Assembly (NCBI RefSeq): GCF_036320965.1
Contig: NC_092249.1
Span: 10,245,279 to 10,309,278 of the forward strand
Reading direction: 5' to 3'
Length of the DNA stretch: 64,000 nt
Source: Panulirus ornatus
Taxonomy: Eukaryota; Arthropoda; Malacostraca; Decapoda; Palinuridae
In this document: one piece after another, positions 1 to 13,900 of the stretch
Position numbering within the stretch: position 1 is the stretch's first letter
How the letters are laid out: every line of letters begins with the position of its first letter
The notes under the pieces: generated by a model
Told to the model about the DNA's origin: nothing
The model's database searches: none
Seen by the model: only the letters and a program-made list of their open reading frames with translations
Made by a program: the position numbers and the translations under genes

Positions 1-540
1 CTGCCCCACTTCCAGTTTGTCATCTGCTTGAACACCAGGTTGTCCTCTGCTCCACCTTCAGGTTCCCTCTGCTGTACATCCAGGTTGTGTTCTGCTGTAC
101 CTTCAACCTGTTCGCTTCATATCCATGTTGTCTTCTGCTTTACCTTCACAGATTTTGAATCACCACCAGCTTCTCTTCTGCTGTAGCTGCAGGTTTTCTT
201 CTGCTGTACCTGCAGGTTGTCTTCTGCTGTCCCTGCAGGTTGACATCTCCTGTACCTCCAGATTCAATTCTACTGCACCTCCAGGTTGCCTTCTACTGTA
301 ACTTCAATTTGTGTTCTGCTGTATATTCAAGCTGTGTGCTTCACTTTCATGTTGCCTTCTGCTGCACCTCCAAGTTGTCTTCTGCTGTACCTTCAAACTT
401 TTTGCTTCACCTCTAGGTTGTCTTCTGCTGTACCTGCAGGTTGTCTTCTGCTATACCATCAAGCTGTTTGCTTCACCTCCACGTTGCCTTGTGCTGTACC
501 TTCAAGCTGTTTCCTTAAACTCCAGGTCTTCTTCTGCTGC

Positions 541-818
541 ACCTCCAGCTTGTCTTCTGCTGTAACTACAGGTTGTCTTCCGCTGTATCTCCAGGTTCTC
601 TGCTGCTGTACCTTTAGGTTGTCATCTTCTGTACCTCCAAGTTGTCTTCTGCTGCAACTCACTTGTTGTCTTCTGCTGCACCTCCAGCTTGTCTTCTGCT
701 GTAACTACAGGTTGTCTTCCGCTGTATCTCCAGGTTCTCTGCTGTTGTACCTTTAGGTTGTCATCTTCTGTACCTCCAAGTTGTCTTCTGCTGCAACTCC
801 TTGTTGTCTTCTGCTATA
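541..818 (+). repeat. Recent 139-bp local tandem duplication inside array A
   Basis: Six consecutive 23-bp variants starting ACCTCCAGCTTGTCTTCTGC at 541 are repeated from 680 with about one substitution and one indel across 139 bp. Neighbouring single units differ from each other far more. The duplicated block therefore spans several units and is young, as expected from unequal exchange or slippage over multi-unit segments. Confidence 0.85.
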
Positions 819-947
819 CCTCCAGGTTGTCTTCTTCTGTACATCCAGGTTGTCCTCCGCTGTACCTTGAGGTTTTCTTCTGCTGCACCTTCATGTTGTC
901 TTTTGCCGAAACTCCAGCTTCTCTGCTGCACTTCTAGGTTCTCTTCT

Positions 948-3900
948 CTTGACCGAACACGTTGTCCCCTGCTTTAAATTCACATCGTCCTCTGCTGTAT
1001 CTCCAGGATGTCTGCTGTACCTCCTGGTTGTCTCCTGCTGTCCATTCAGGTTGTATTCTGCCATACCTCCAGGATGCCTTCTGCTCCATCTTCAGGTTGT
1101 CTTCTGCTATACCTTCAGGTTGTCCTCTGCTGAACCTTCAGGTTGTCCGCTGTTGTACCTCAAGGTTGTGTTCTGCTGTACCTTCAAGCTGTTTCCTTCT
1201 CCCCCGGGTTTTCTTCTGTTGTACCTCCAGGTTGCCCATCTGCTGTACCTATATGTTCTCTTCTGCTGTACCTCTAGGTTGTCTGCTGCTGTTCCTCCAT
1301 ATTGTCATCTTCTGCACCTAAACTTTGTCTTCTGCTGCACCTCCATGTTGTCTTCTGATATACCTCCATGATGTCTTCTTTACCCCTAGGTTGTCCTCCG
1401 CTGTACCTTCAGGTTGTCTTCTGCTGCACCTTCAGGTTGTCTTTTCCTGAACCTTTAGCTTGTCTGTGGCACTTCCAGGTTGTCTTTTGTTCACCCAAAA
1501 CGACGTCCTCCTCTGGCCTTTAATGTTGTCTTCTGCTGTATCTCCAGGTTGTCTGCTGTACCTCCAGGTTGTCTTCTGCTGTACCTTCAGGATGGCTTCT
1601 GCTATTCCTCCAGGTTGTCTTCTGCTCCATCTTCAGGTTGTCTTCTGCTGGACTTCCAGGTTGTCCTCTACTCCAGAGGTTTTCTCCCACTGGACTTTCA
1701 TGTTGTGTTCTGCTGTACCTCCAGGTTACCATCTGCTGTACTTACAGGATGTCTTCCAGCGGACTTCCAGGTTGTCCTCTGCTCCACCTTCAGTTTCTCT
1801 TCTGCTGCACTTACAGGTTGTATTCTATTGTACCTCCAGATTGTCCCCTGCCCCACCTCCAGGTTGGCATCTGCTGGAACTCCAGGTTGTCCTCTGCTAC
1901 ACCTTCAGGTTGTCTTTTGCTGCACTTACAGGTTGTATTCTGTTGTACCTCCAGGTTTTCCTCCGCTGCTCATCCATGTTGTCCTCTGCTGTACTCTTGT
2001 GCTGCACTTACAGGTTGTATTCTATTGTACCTTCAGGTTGACTTCTGTCCCACCTCCAGGTTGTCATCTGCGGGAACTCCTGGTTGTACTCTGCTACACC
2101 TTCAAGTTGTCTTTTGCTGCACTTACAGGTTGTATTCTGTTGTACCTCCAGGTTTTCCTCCGCTGCTCATCCATGTTGTCCTCTGCTGTACCTCAAGGCC
2201 TTGCTCTGCTTTACCTTCAAGCTGTTTGCTTCACCACCAGGTTATCTTTTTTAGCAATTTTAGGTTGTCTTTTGTTGTACCTTCAAGCATTTTCCATCAC
2301 ATCCAGTTTGTCTTCTACTGTACCTCTAGGTACTTCTCTGCCGCACCTGCAAGTTTTCTTTTGCTGTACCTCCAGGTATCCTCTGCCGTATCTCCAGGTT
2401 GTGTTCTGCTGTACATTCACCCTGTTTGCTTCACCTCCAGGTTTTCCTCTGCAACACCTTCAAAGTTTTTCCTTCACCTTTAGGTTGTCTAATGCGGTCC
2501 TTGCAGATTGTTTTCTTCTTTACCTACAGTTGACATCTGCTGTACCTCTAGACTGTCTACTACTGCATCTTCAGGTTGCCCTCTGGTGTACCTTCAGGTT
2601 GTGTTCTGCTGTACCTTCAGGTAGTGTTCTGCTGTACCTTCAAGCTGTTTGCTTCACTTCCATGTTGTCTTCTGCTGCACCTCCTGGTTGTCTTCTGCTG
2701 TACCTCAAGCTTTTTTGCTTCACCTCCAGGTTGTCTTCTGCAGTACCTGCAGGTTGTCTACTGCGGTACCTTCAAGCTGTTTCCTTCACCTCCAGGTTGT
2801 CTTCTGCTGTACCTTCAAACTCTTCGCTTCACCTCCAGATTTTCTTCTGTTGTACCTTCAAGATGTTTGCTTCACCTCCAGGTTTCTTCTGCTGCAGCTC
2901 CAGGTTGCCATCTGCTGTACCTCAAGTTGTTTCCTGCTGTACCTCCAGGTTGTCTGCTGATGTACCCCCAGGATGTCATTTTTTATACATGAAGGTTGTT
3001 TTCTGTTGCACCTCCAGTTTGTCTTTTGCTGCACCTCCAGATTGCTCTCTACTATACCTACAGGTTGTCTTCTGCTGTACCTCTAGGTTATCTGCTGCTG
3101 TACTTCCAGTTTGTCATTTTTCGTACCTCAAGGTTGGTTTCTGTTGCAACTCCAGGTTGTTATTTTTCCGTATATCCAGGTTGTCTTCTTCTGTGCCTTC
3201 AGATTATCCTCCGCTGTACCTCAAGGTTGTCTTCTGCAGCACCTTTAGGTTGTCTTTTGCTGAACCTCCAGCTTCTCTGCTGCACTTCCAGGTTCTCTTC
3301 TCTTGACCCAACAAGTTGTCCTCTGCCGTATCTCCAGGTTATCTGCTGTACCTCAAGGTTGTTTCCTGCTGTCCCTTCAGGTTGTCTTCTGCTATACCTC
3401 CAGGTTGCCTTCTGCTCCATCTTCAGGCTGTCTTCTGCTGTACATTCATGTTGTCATCTGCTGCACCTCCATATTATGTTCTGCTGTTCCTCCAGGTTGT
3501 CCCCTGCTCCACCCTCAGGTTGTCTTCTGCTCTACCTCCAGATTGTCCTCTGCTGTACCACCAGGTTGTCTTCTGCTGCACCTCCAGGTTGTCTTCTGTA
3601 CCTCCAGGTTTTCTTCTTCTGGACCTCAAGGTTGTGCTATACTGTACCTCTATGTTGTCATCTGCTGTACCTACAGGATTTCTTTTACTGGACCTCCTGG
3701 GTGTCCTCTGCTTCACTTTCGGGTTCTCTTTTGCTCCACTTACTGTATATCCAGGTTGTGTTCTGCCCCACTTCCAGGTTGTCATCTGCTTGAATACCAG
3801 GTTGTCCTCTGCTCCACCTTCAGATTGCCTCTGCTGTACCTGTGTTCTGCTGTACCTTCAACCTGTTTGGTTCACATCCAGGTTTTGTTCTGCTTTACCT

Positions 3901-6900
3901 TCAATTTTTTTGCTTCACCATCAGGTTCTCTTCTGCTGTACCTGCAGGTGCTCATCTGCTGTACCTACAGGTTGACATGTGCTGTACCTCCAGATTGAAT
4001 TCTGCTGCACCTAAAGGTTGCCTTCTGCTGTAACTTCAGGTTGTGTTCTGCTGTATATTCAAGCTTTGTGCTTCACCTCCAGGTTGTCTTCTGCTGTACC
4101 TGCAGGTTGTCTACTGCGGTACCTTCATGCTGTTTGTTTCACCTCCAGGTTGTCTTCTGCTGTACCTTCAAACTGTTCGCTTCACCTCCAGATATTTTTT
4201 TTGCTGTACCTTCAAGCTGTTTGCTTCACCTCCAGGTTTCTTCTCCTGCAGCTTCAGGTAACCATCTGCTGTACCTCAGGTTGTTTTCTACTGTACCTCA
4301 GGTTGTCTGCTGCTGTACCAGGATGTCATTTTTTATACATGAAGGTTGTCTTCTGTTGCACCTCCAGGTTGTGTTTTGCTGCACCTCCAGGTTGCCCTCT
4401 GCTATACCTACAGGCTGTCTTCTGCTTTACCTCCAGGTTGTCTGCTGCTGTACCTCCAGTTTGTCATTTTTCATATCTCAAGATTGATTTCTGTTGCATC
4501 TCCAGGTTGTTATTTTCCCGTATCTCCAGGTTGTCTTCTTCTGTGCCTTCAGGTTGTCCTCCGCGGTACCTCAAGGTTGTCTTCTGCTGCACCTTCAGGT
4601 TGTCTTTTGCTGAAACTCCAGCTTCTCTGCTCCACTTCCAGGTTCTCTTCTCTTGACCCAACAAGTTGTCCTCTGCAGTACTTCACGTTGTCCTCTGCTG
4701 TATCTCCAGGTTGTCTGCTGTACCTCCAGGTTGTCTCCTACTGTCCCTTCAGGATATCTTCTGCTATACCTCCAGGTCGTTCCGCTCCATCTTCAGGTTG
4801 TCATCTGCTGTACCTTCAGATTGTCATCTGCCGCACCTACATGTTGCCTTCTGCTGTTCCTCCAAGTTGTCCCCTGCTCCACCCTCAGTTTGTCGTCTGC
4901 TGTACCTTAAGGTTGTCTTCTGCTCTGCCTCCAGATTGCCCTATGCTGTACCACCAGGTTGCCTTCTGCTGCACCTCCAGGTTGTCTTCTGTACCTCCAG
5001 GTTCTCTTCTTCTGGACCACAAGGTTGTGCTCTACTGTACCTCCAGGTTGTCATCTGCTGTACCTACAGGATTTCTTTTACTGGACCTCCTGGTTGTCCT
5101 CTGCTCCACTTTCGGGTTCTCTTCTGCTCCACTTACTGTATCTCCAGGTTGTGTTCTGCCCCACTTCCAGGTTGTCATCTGCTTGAATACCAGGTTGTCC
5201 TCTGCTCCACCTTCAGATTGCCTCTGCTGTACCTCCAGGTTGTGTTGTGCTGTACCTTCAACCTGTTTGCTTCACATCCAGGTTGTCTTCTGCTTTACCT
5301 TCAAAGTTTTTGCTTCACCACCAGGTTCTATTCTGCTGTACCTGCAGGTTGTCTTCTGCTGTACCTACAGGTTGACATCTTCTGTACCTCCAGATTGAAT
5401 TCTGCAGCACCTCCAGGTTGCATTCTGCTGTAACTTCAGATTGTGTTCTGCTGTATATTCAAGCTGTGTACTTCACTTTCATGTTGCCTTCTGCTGCAGC
5501 TCCAAGTTGTCTTCTGGTGTACCTTCAAGCTGTTTGCTTCAACTCTAGAGTGTCTTCTGCTGTACCTGCAGGTTGTCTTCTGCTATACCTTCAAGCTGTT
5601 TGCTTCACTTTCAGGTTGCATTCTACTGTACCTTCAAGCTGTTTCCTTAACCTCCAGGTCTTCTTCTGCTGCACCTCCAGGCTGTCTTCTCCTGTACCTA
5701 CAGGTTGTCTTTCGCTGTATCTCCAGGTTCTCTGCTGCTGTACCTCAATGTTGTTATCTTCTGTACCTCCAAGTTGTTTTCTGCTGCAACTCCTTGTTGT
5801 CCTCTGCTATACCTCCAGGTTATCTTCTGCTGTACATGCAGGTTGTCCTTCGCTGTACCTCCAAGTTTTCTTCTTCTGCACCTTCAGTTTGTCTTTTGCC
5901 GAAACTCCAGATTCTGTGCTGCACTTCCATGTTCTCTTCTCTTGAACGAACACGTTGTCCCTTCCTGAAAATTCACATTGTCCTCTGATGTATCTCCAGG
6001 ATGTCTGTTGTACCTCCAGGTTGTCTCCCGCTGTCCCTTCAGGTTATATTCTGCTATACCTCCAGGTTGCTTTCTGCTCCATCTTCAGGTTGTCCTCTGC
6101 TGTACCTTCAGGTTGTCGTCTGCTGCACCTTCAGGTCGTCCGCTGCTGTACCTCCAAGGTGTGTTCTGCTATATCTTCAAGCTGTTTGCTTCTCCCCCGG
6201 GTTTTCTTCTGCTGCACCCCCAGGTTACCCTCTGCTGTACCTATAGGTTGTCTTCTGCTGTACCTCTAGGTTGTCTGATGCTGTTCCTCCATGTTGTCAT
6301 CTTCTGCACCTAAAGTTTGTCTTCTGCTGCACCTCCAGTTTGTCTTCTGGTATACCTCCAGGATGTCTTCTTTACCTCTAGGTTGTCCTCCGCTGTACCT
6401 TCAGGTTGTCTTTTGCTGCACCTTCAGGTTGTCTTTTCCTGAACCTTCAGCTTGTCTGCGGCACTTCCAGGTTGTCTTTTGTTCACCCAAAACGACTCAC
6501 TCCTCTGGACTTTCATGTCGTCTTCTGCTGTATCTCCAGGTTGTCTGCTGTACCTCCAGGTTATCTTCTGCTGTACCTTCAGGTTGTCTTCTGCTATACC
6601 TTCAGGTTGTTTTCTGCTCCATCTTCAGGTTGTCTTCTGCTGGACCTCCAGGTTGTCCTCTACTCCACAGGTTTTCTTCTACTGGAGTTCCATGTTGTGT
6701 TCTGCTGTACCTGCAGGTTGTCATCTGCTGTACCTACAGGTTGTCTTCCACTGGACTTCCAGGTTGTCCTCTGCTCCACCTTCAGTTTCTCTCTGCTGCA
6801 CTTACAGGTTGTATTCTACTGTACCTCCAGGTTGTCTTCTGCCCCACCTCCAGGTTGTCATCTGCTGGAACTCCAGGTTGTCCTCTGCTACAACTACAGG

Positions 6901-7980
6901 TTGTCTTTTGCTGCACTTACAGGTTGTATTCTGTTGTACCTCCAGGTTTTCCTCCGCTGCTCAACCATGTTGTCCTCTGCTGTACTCTTGTGCTGCACTT
7001 ACAGGTTGTATTCTATTGTACCTCCAGTTTGTCTTCTGCCCACCTCCAGGTTGTCATCTGCTGGAGCTCCAGGTTGTCCTCTGCTACACCTTCAAGTTGT
7101 CCTTTTCTGCACTTACTTGTTGTATTCTGTTGTACCTCCAGGCTTTTTAAAACCTCCGCTGCTCATCCATGTTGTCCGCTGCTGTACCTCCAGGCTGTGT
7201 TCTGCTTTACCTTCAAGCTGTTTGCTTCACCACCAGGTTGTCTTTTGCAGCACTTTTAGGTTGTCTTCTGCTGTACCTTCAAGCATTTTCCTTCACATCT
7301 AGGTTGTCTTTTACTATACCTCCAGGTACTTCTCTGCTTCACCTCCAAGTTTTCTTTTGCTGTACCTCCGTATTCCCAGGTTGTGTTCTGCTGTACATTC
7401 AAGCTATTTGCTTCACCTCCAGGTTGTCTTCTGCAATATTTTCAAAGTTTGTCCTTCACCTCTATGTTGTCTTCTGCTGTCCTTGCAGATTATTTTCTGC
7501 TCAACCTACAGTTGACATCTGCTGTACCTCTAGATTGTCTTCTACTGCATCTTCAGGTTGCTCTCTGGTATACCTTCAGGTTGTGTTCTGCTGTACCTTT
7601 AGGTTGTGTTCTGCTGAACCTTCCAGCTGTTTGCTTCACTTCTATGTTGTCTTCTGCTGCACCTCCAGGTTGTCTTCTGCTGTACCTCAAGCTTTTTGCT
7701 TCACCTCCAGGCTGTCTTCTGCTGTACCTGCAGGTTGTCTACTGCGGTACCTTCAAGCTGTTTGCTTCACCTCCAGGTTGTCTTCTGCTGTACCTTCAAA
7801 CTCTTCGCTTCACCTCTAGATATTTTTTTTGCTGTACCTTCAAGCTGTTTGCTTCACCTCCAGGTTTCTTCTGCTGCAGCTCCAGGTTGTCATCTGCTGT
7901 ACCTCAGGTTGTTGTCTGCTGTACCTCCAGGTAGTCTGCTGATGTACCTCCAGGATATCATTTTTTATACATGAAGGTTG
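948..7980 (+). repeat. Higher-order repeat of array A, about 4.99-kb period
   Basis: Diagnostic variant blocks recur in the same order at a constant distance. CTTGACCGAACACGTTGTCC occurs near 950 and 5,942. CACCCAAAACGAC occurs near 1,493 and 6,485. The CTACAGTTGACATCTGCTGT block occurs near 2,524 and 7,507. ATACATGAAGGTTGTTTTCT occurs near 2,986 and 7,969. The offset is 4,983-4,994 bp throughout, so about 2 kb (948-3,000) is duplicated collinearly at 5,942-7,980. Further partial copies carrying the same markers start near 9,173, 15,030, 18,870, 19,808, 40,290, 41,620, 44,547 and 46,118. Confidence 0.8.
2985..5400 (+). repeat. 1.35-kb tandem duplication within array A
   Basis: The block with ATACATGAAGG followed about 315 bp later by CTTGACCCAACAAGTTGTCC is present at 2,986/3,302 and again at 4,336/4,653, an offset of about 1,350 bp. 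The match continues through the TGCTTGAATACCAGGTTGTC variant (near 3,789 and 5,178), where small indels have raised the offset to about 1,390 bp. This is nested inside the 4.99-kb higher-order unit. Confidence 0.75.
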
Positions 7981-10845
7981 TTTTCTGTTGCACCTCCAGG
8001 TTGTCTTTTGCTGCACCTCCAGGTTGCCCTCTGCTGTATCTCCAGGTTGTCTGCTGTTTCTCCAGGTTGTCTGCTGCTGTCCCTTCAGGTTGTCTTCTGC
8101 TATACCTCCAGGTTGTCTTCTGCTCTACCTCCAGATTGTCCTCTGCTGTACCTTCAGGTTGTCGTCTGCTGCACCTCCATGTTGCCTTCTGCTGTTCCTC
8201 CAGGTTGTCCCCTGCTACACCCTCAGGTTGTCTTCTGCTCTACCTCCAGATTGTCCTCTGCTGTACCACCAGGTTGTCTTCTGCTTCACCTCCAGGTTGT
8301 CTTCTGTACCTCCAGGTTTTCTTCTTCTGGACTTCAAGGTTGTGCTCTCCTGTGCCTCCAGGTTGTCATCTGCTGTACCTACAGGATTTCTTTTACTGGA
8401 CCTCCTGGTTGTCCTCTGCTCCTCTTTCGGGTCTCTTCTGCTCTACTTACTGTATCTCCAGGCTATGTTCTGCCCCACTTCCAGGTTGTCATCTGCTTGA
8501 ATACCAGGTTGTCCTCTGCTCCACGTTTAGGTTGCCTCTGCTGTACCTCAAGGTTGTGTTCTGCTGTACCTTCTACCTGTTTGCTTCACATCCAGGTTGT
8601 CTTCTGCTTTACCTTCAAAGTTTTTGCTTCACCACCAGGTTCTCTTCTGCTATAGCTGTAGGTTGTCTTCTGTTGTACCTGCAGGTTGACATCTGCTGTA
8701 CCTCTAGATTGAATTCTGCTGCACCTCCAGGTTGCCTTCTGCTGTAACTTCAGATTGTGTTCTGCTGTATATTCAGGCTGTGTGCTTCACTTTCATGTTG
8801 TCTTTTGCTGCACCTCCAAGTTGTCTTCTGCAGTACCTTCAAGCTGTTTGCTTCACCTCTAGGTTGTCTTCTGCTATACCTTCAAGCTGCTTGCTTAACC
8901 TCCAGGTCTTCTTCTCCTGCACCTCCAGGTTGTCTTCTGCTGTACCTACAGGTTGTCTTCCGCTGTATCTCCAGGTTCTCTGCTGCTGTACCTCCAGGTT
9001 GTCATCTTCTGTACCTCCAAGTTGTCTTCTGCTGCAACTCCTTGTTGTCTTGTGCTATATCTCCAGGTTGTCTTCTGTTGCACATCCAGGTTGTCCTCCG
9101 CTGTACCTCCAGGTTTTCTTCTGATGCATCTTCAGCTTCAGCTTCTCTGATTCACTTCCAGGTTCTCTTCTCTTGACCGAACACGTTGTCCCCTGCTGTA
9201 AATTCACATTGTCCTCTGCTGTGTCTCCAGGATATCTGGTGTACCTCGAGGTTGTCTCCCGCTGTCCCTTCACGTTGTCTTCTGCTATACCTCCAGGTTG
9301 CCTTCTGCTCCATCTTCAAGTTGTGTTCTGCTGTACCTTCAGGTTGTCGTCTGCTGCACCTTCAGGTTGTCCGCTGCTGTATCTGCAAGTTGTATTCTGC
9401 TGTACCTTCAAGCTGTTTGCTTGTCCCCGGGTTTTCTTCTGCTGCACCTCCTGGTTGCCCTCTGCTATACCTATAGGTTGTCCTCTGCTGTACCTCTAGG
9501 TTGTCTGCTGCTGTTCTTCCATGTTGTCATCTTTTGCACCTAAAGTTTGTCTTCTGCTGCACCTCCAGGCTGTCTTCTGATATACCTCTAGGATGTCTTC
9601 TTTACCTCTAGGTTGTCCTCCGCTGTACCTCCAGGTTGTCTTCTGTCACACCTTCAGGCTGTCTGCAGCACTTCCAGGTTGTCTTTTGTTCACCCAAAAC
9701 GATGTCCTCCTCTGGACTTTCATGTTGTCTTCTGCTGTATCTGCAGGTTGTCTGCTGTACCTCCAGGTTGTCTTCTGCTGCACCTTCAGGTTTTCTTCTG
9801 CTATTCCTCCAGGTTGTTTTCTACTCCATCTTCAGGTTGTCTTCTGCTGGACCTCCAGGTCGTCCTCTACTCCACAGGTTTTCTTCTACTAGACTTCCAT
9901 GTTGTGTTCTGTACCTCCAAGTTGTCATCTGCTGTACCTACAGGTTGTCTTCCACTGGACTTCCAGGTTGTCCTCTGCTCCACCTTCAGTTTCTCTTCTG
10001 CTGCACTTACAGGTTGTATTCAATTGTACGTCCAGGTTGTCTTCTGCCCCACCTGCAGGTTGTCATCTGCTGGAACTCCAGGTTGTCCTCTGCTACACCT
10101 TCAGGCTTCTAGGGTGTATTCTGGTGTACCTCCTTGTTTTCCTCCGCTGCTCATCCATGTTGTCCTCTTCTGTACTCTTCTGCTGAACTTACAGGTTGTA
10201 TTCTTTTGTACCTCCAGGTTGACTTCTGCCCCATCTTCAGGTTGTCATCTGCTGGAACTCCAGGTTGTCCTCTGCTACACCTTCAAGTTGTCTTTTGTTG
10301 CACTTACAAGTTGTAATATGTTGTACCTCCAGGTTTTCCTCCGCTGCTCATCCATGTTGTCCTCTACTGTACCTCCAGGCTGTGTTCTGCTTTACCTTCA
10401 AGCTGTTTGCTTCACCACCAGGTTGTCTTTTTGGGCACTTTTAGGTTCTCTTCTGCTGTACCTTCAAGCATTTTCCTTCACATCCAGGTTGTCTTCTACT
10501 GTACCTCCAGGTACTTCTCTGCTGCACCTCCAAGTTTTGCTTTGCTCTACCTCTGTATCTCCAGGTTCTGTTCTGCTGTACATTCAAGCTGTTTGATTCA
10601 CCTCCAGATTGTCTTCTGCAATACCTTCAAAGTTTTTCCTTCACCTCTAAGTTGTCTTCTGCTGTCCTTGCAGTTTGTTTTCTGTTGATTGTTTTTTTGC
10701 AGATTGTTTTCAGGTTGCTCTCTGGTGTACCTTCAGGTTGTGTTCTGCTGTACCTTCAAGCTGTTTGCTTCACTTCCATGTTGTCTTCTGCTGCACCTGC
10801 AGGTTGTCTTCTGCTGTACCTCAAGCTTTATGCTTCACCTCCAGG

Positions 10846-10904
10846 TTGTCTTCTGCTGTACATGCAGGTTGTCTACTGCGGTACCTTTTTGCTTCACCTC
10901 CAGG
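10846..10904 (+). repeat. Candidate 5' target-site duplication of the R2-type insertion
   Basis: This satellite block (TTGTCTTCTGCTGTACATGC, then the unusual GTCTACTGCGGTACC) is repeated directly after the retrotransposon at 14,474-14,539. There are four mismatches, and seven bases are missing from the left copy. In comparable uninterrupted stretches of the same higher-order repeat (near 2,746, 7,725, 16,745, 41,085 and 43,290) the block occurs once. Its presence on both sides therefore fits a roughly 60-66-bp duplication made at integration. The divergence between the copies implies an old event. Confidence 0.6.
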
Positions 10905-10910
10905 CATGTT

Positions 10911-13900
10911 GTGTCCAAGGCTCGATGGTCTGACGAGGAGGTGGAGCTTCTCGCCAGGGCTGAGGCCGGGATGGCAGCTGGTCCCTCACTAGTTGCCGGA
11001 CAGGGCCTGAACCAGCGGTTGCGGGAGATTGTCCCTTTTAGGACGGTCGAAGCGATCAAAGGTCTCCGAAGCAAAGCGTCGTATAAGACCCGGGTTCAGG
11101 AACTGACCTCAAACGTAAATCTCCTCCAGGAAGATGACGAAGGCTAGGTGATGGATGGGGTGCCGACTACGAGGCGTGTCCTACCCACAAGGTCAAGCAA
11201 CACGCGGGGCAACATAACGGAAGAAGCCCTGCGTACAGGGATGTACGCGAGGGTGGATTCCAGTGGTGAGACGACCATTCCTCCCACGTTTTTATCTGTC
11301 CCAGTCGTCCCGCGGGTCCCCCAATCCCAAACAATTGCTTCCTTTGTGGCGGAGACTGTCACATACCTCGACACTTTAGGACCTGGCCCCACAAGTTCAT
11401 CGTGGGGCAAGGACATTCTAAATGCAGCCCTAGACCTTTTGCGTCAGGGTGACAGCCTTGCCGCAATCAGGGGAGCCTCAGAGCACGCCACATATGTGAC
11501 AAGCTCCTGTTGCTCACCCGAAGAGCGTCAGAATCGCGGTGGAGGTGGTTTAAGGTAGTCAGCGAATTCTGGCCGCGTACGCCAAGCGGAGGAGGTTCCT
11601 TTGCGTGGAAACCGGCTTAGAACGGAGCAATACCGGAAGGTACAGAGACTCTAACGAGAGAATAGGTCTTTGGCCGCTGGACTGGTCCTTAAAGGTGACT
11701 GGGAGGTGCCGCCAACCTCGGTTGGGCCGGAACGCCTCAATCCCTTTTGGGGAGCTCTCTTCTCTCGGCCGTCTGAACCGGACACACGTGCCATTACCGA
11801 TTGCGACCGAGAATGTGGACAACTAGCAGAAGTTGTCACCGTAGGAGAGGTAGCACACCACCTCAAAGCCACTCGAACATCTGCCCCTAGTCCTAACGGG
11901 ATGTCGACGAGACTGCTGAAGTCCATTCCTCCGAGGATCCTGGCCAAAATGTTCAACCTGTGGTTGGCTATGTCCACCCTATCAGAGCCACTGAAGGCTA
12001 ACCGTACGGTGCTGATACCCAAGGTACCCAATCCAACAGAAACCAAAGACTATAGGCCAATCGCCATCTCTTGCGCCATAGTCCGTCTGCTCCATAAGAT
12101 CTTGAGCAGCCGCATCTCGAGCCTCGTCCAGATCGATAAAGCTCAAAAGACATTCATCCCAATAGACGGATGCCTTGAAAACCTCACGATCTTGGATGCG
12201 ATCGTCGGTCGTGCGCGGGCACACTCCCACGGTGTGCACCTGGCATTCCTCGACATGGCCAAAGCATTCGATAGTGTTAATCATAGCACTATCGAGCGGG
12301 CCATGTCGCGGAAGGGCATTTCAGCCCCCGTTAGGGCATATATCATGTCGACGTATGACCGAGCCTTACCCATATCGAAGGCAGCGGCTAGATGTCGGAG
12401 AAGGTATATATGACTCGTGGGGTCAAACAGGGTGACCCCTTATCGCCAATTCTCTTCAACCTTGTGATTGACGAGGGAATCGCAAGGGTGAAAGAGACTG
12501 GTGTAGGGGTTAGATTGGGTGACCAAAGGGTGGCAGCATTGGCGTTTGCGGATGATTTGGTTCTGGTAGCGCAGACGCCCACTGGCCTCTAGCAGGCAAT
12601 GAACGTGATGGCTGAGACCCTCGCGGGGGGTGAGCTTCATGTGAATCCGGGAAAGTGTCGTACCCTCAGCATGGAGGTTGACGGCAAACGCAAGACTTGG
12701 TACGTCAATATTAATAGGACGTTCCAAATCTTGGGCAATGCTGTCGGCTCCATGTGCGCTGAGGACGAGTACAAGTACCTTGGCGTCCTTGTCGGAGCTG
12801 AGGGGCGGCGAAAGTCTTACGGTGCCCTGCTAGAAGAGGGGCTCCTTAATATCACCAGAGCCCTCTAAAACCTCAACAACGGATTGCGATGCTCGTGGGA
12901 CATCTGGTGCCCAAGCTCATGCATCGACTGGTGCTGGGTGAGGTGTATAAGACGCAGCTAGCACGCATAGACAGGCAAGTGCGGGTGGCGTTTCGCCGCT
13001 GGCTACGCTTAGCCCATGACGTGCCCTGCGCATACTTCCACTCGGCAGCTGGAGATGGTGGGCTGGGCATACCAGACTTTGTCTCGACCGTCCGATTAAA
13101 TAAACAAGCGCGGTTCGAGAAATTACTCGCCTCGACCGACCAGGTGATTCATGCGGCTATCCTGGAGCCTACAGTGTTGAGCAAGCTGCAGCGCTGGGCC
13201 GGACCCGCATGCATTGCTGGTCGGCAGGCGGGTAATAAGCCCGAACGCCTGCACGCATGGAGGGCCAATCTGGTCAGTACCGTTGACGGAGCGGGTCTCG
13301 CTCCATCTGCTGCCGTGCCTCAGGATAGCAGATGGGTTAATAGCGGGAACCGATTTCTGTCCGGTTCTGACTATGTGAAGGCCGTCCAAGTTAGGATTGG
13401 CGTGCTACCTACCCCAGCCAGGGCGTCCAGAGGCCGGCCCGAGATCAGCGGCCTCTGTGACACCTGTCACAAACCTGGGACACTCGGGCACATCGCGCAG
13501 ATGTGCCCTCGTACCCATGGCGGGCGGGTTAAACGGCACGGCAACATCAGTGACTTTTTGGCCGGACGATTGAGGCAGAGAGGTTACGAGGTGTTCTGCG
13601 AGCCGCGCATTCCAGTTGTGGGGTCCTTTAGGAAGCCGGACATCGTGGCTTCCAAAGGTACAGAGGCCTGGGTAATAGACACACAGGTCTCAGGAATCCA
13701 CCTCGCGCTTTCGGCTGCACACCAACATAAGTGCATGCAGCTACTACGGCACCCCGGAAGTCCTACAGGGCGTACGGGATCTCACCAGAAAGGGCACCGT
13801 GCACATAGCATCTGTCACAGTAAATTGGCGTGGTGCATGGTGCCGAGAATGCGCGAGTGCTCTCATTGGGTTAGGGCTAACATACCAGGACCTTGAGATG

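Larger units (their letters stand above)
1..10904 (+). repeat. 23-bp minisatellite array, family A (left block, part 1)
   Basis: Head-to-tail array of a 23-bp unit beginning GGTTGTCTTCTGCTGTACCT and closing with three more bases (CCA). All units lie in the same orientation. Variant units recur, including 20-bp units lacking TCT (for example near 1,553 and 6,541) and units with the end sequence TTCAAGCTGTTTGCTTCACC. Named variants recur in the same order at kilobase distances, so the array is organised in higher-order repeats. The consensus contains no stop codon in any of the six frames. Because 23 is not divisible by 3, each frame runs through all three phases and yields a 69-bp/23-residue protein-level period. 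The long open frames here follow from that arithmetic and are not evidence of genes. The array begins before the window and is broken at its right end by the R2-type insertion. Confidence 0.97.

Noticed and set aside
3199..3420. Minus-strand hydrophilic frames in array A (several others up to about 114 codons)
   Set aside because: The reverse complement of the 23-bp consensus is also free of stops; these are mirror images of the repeat.
10835..12046. Minus-strand and alternative-frame open reading frames across the R2-type element
   Set aside because: They overlap the recognised Myb/RT coding frames and have no recognisable features.
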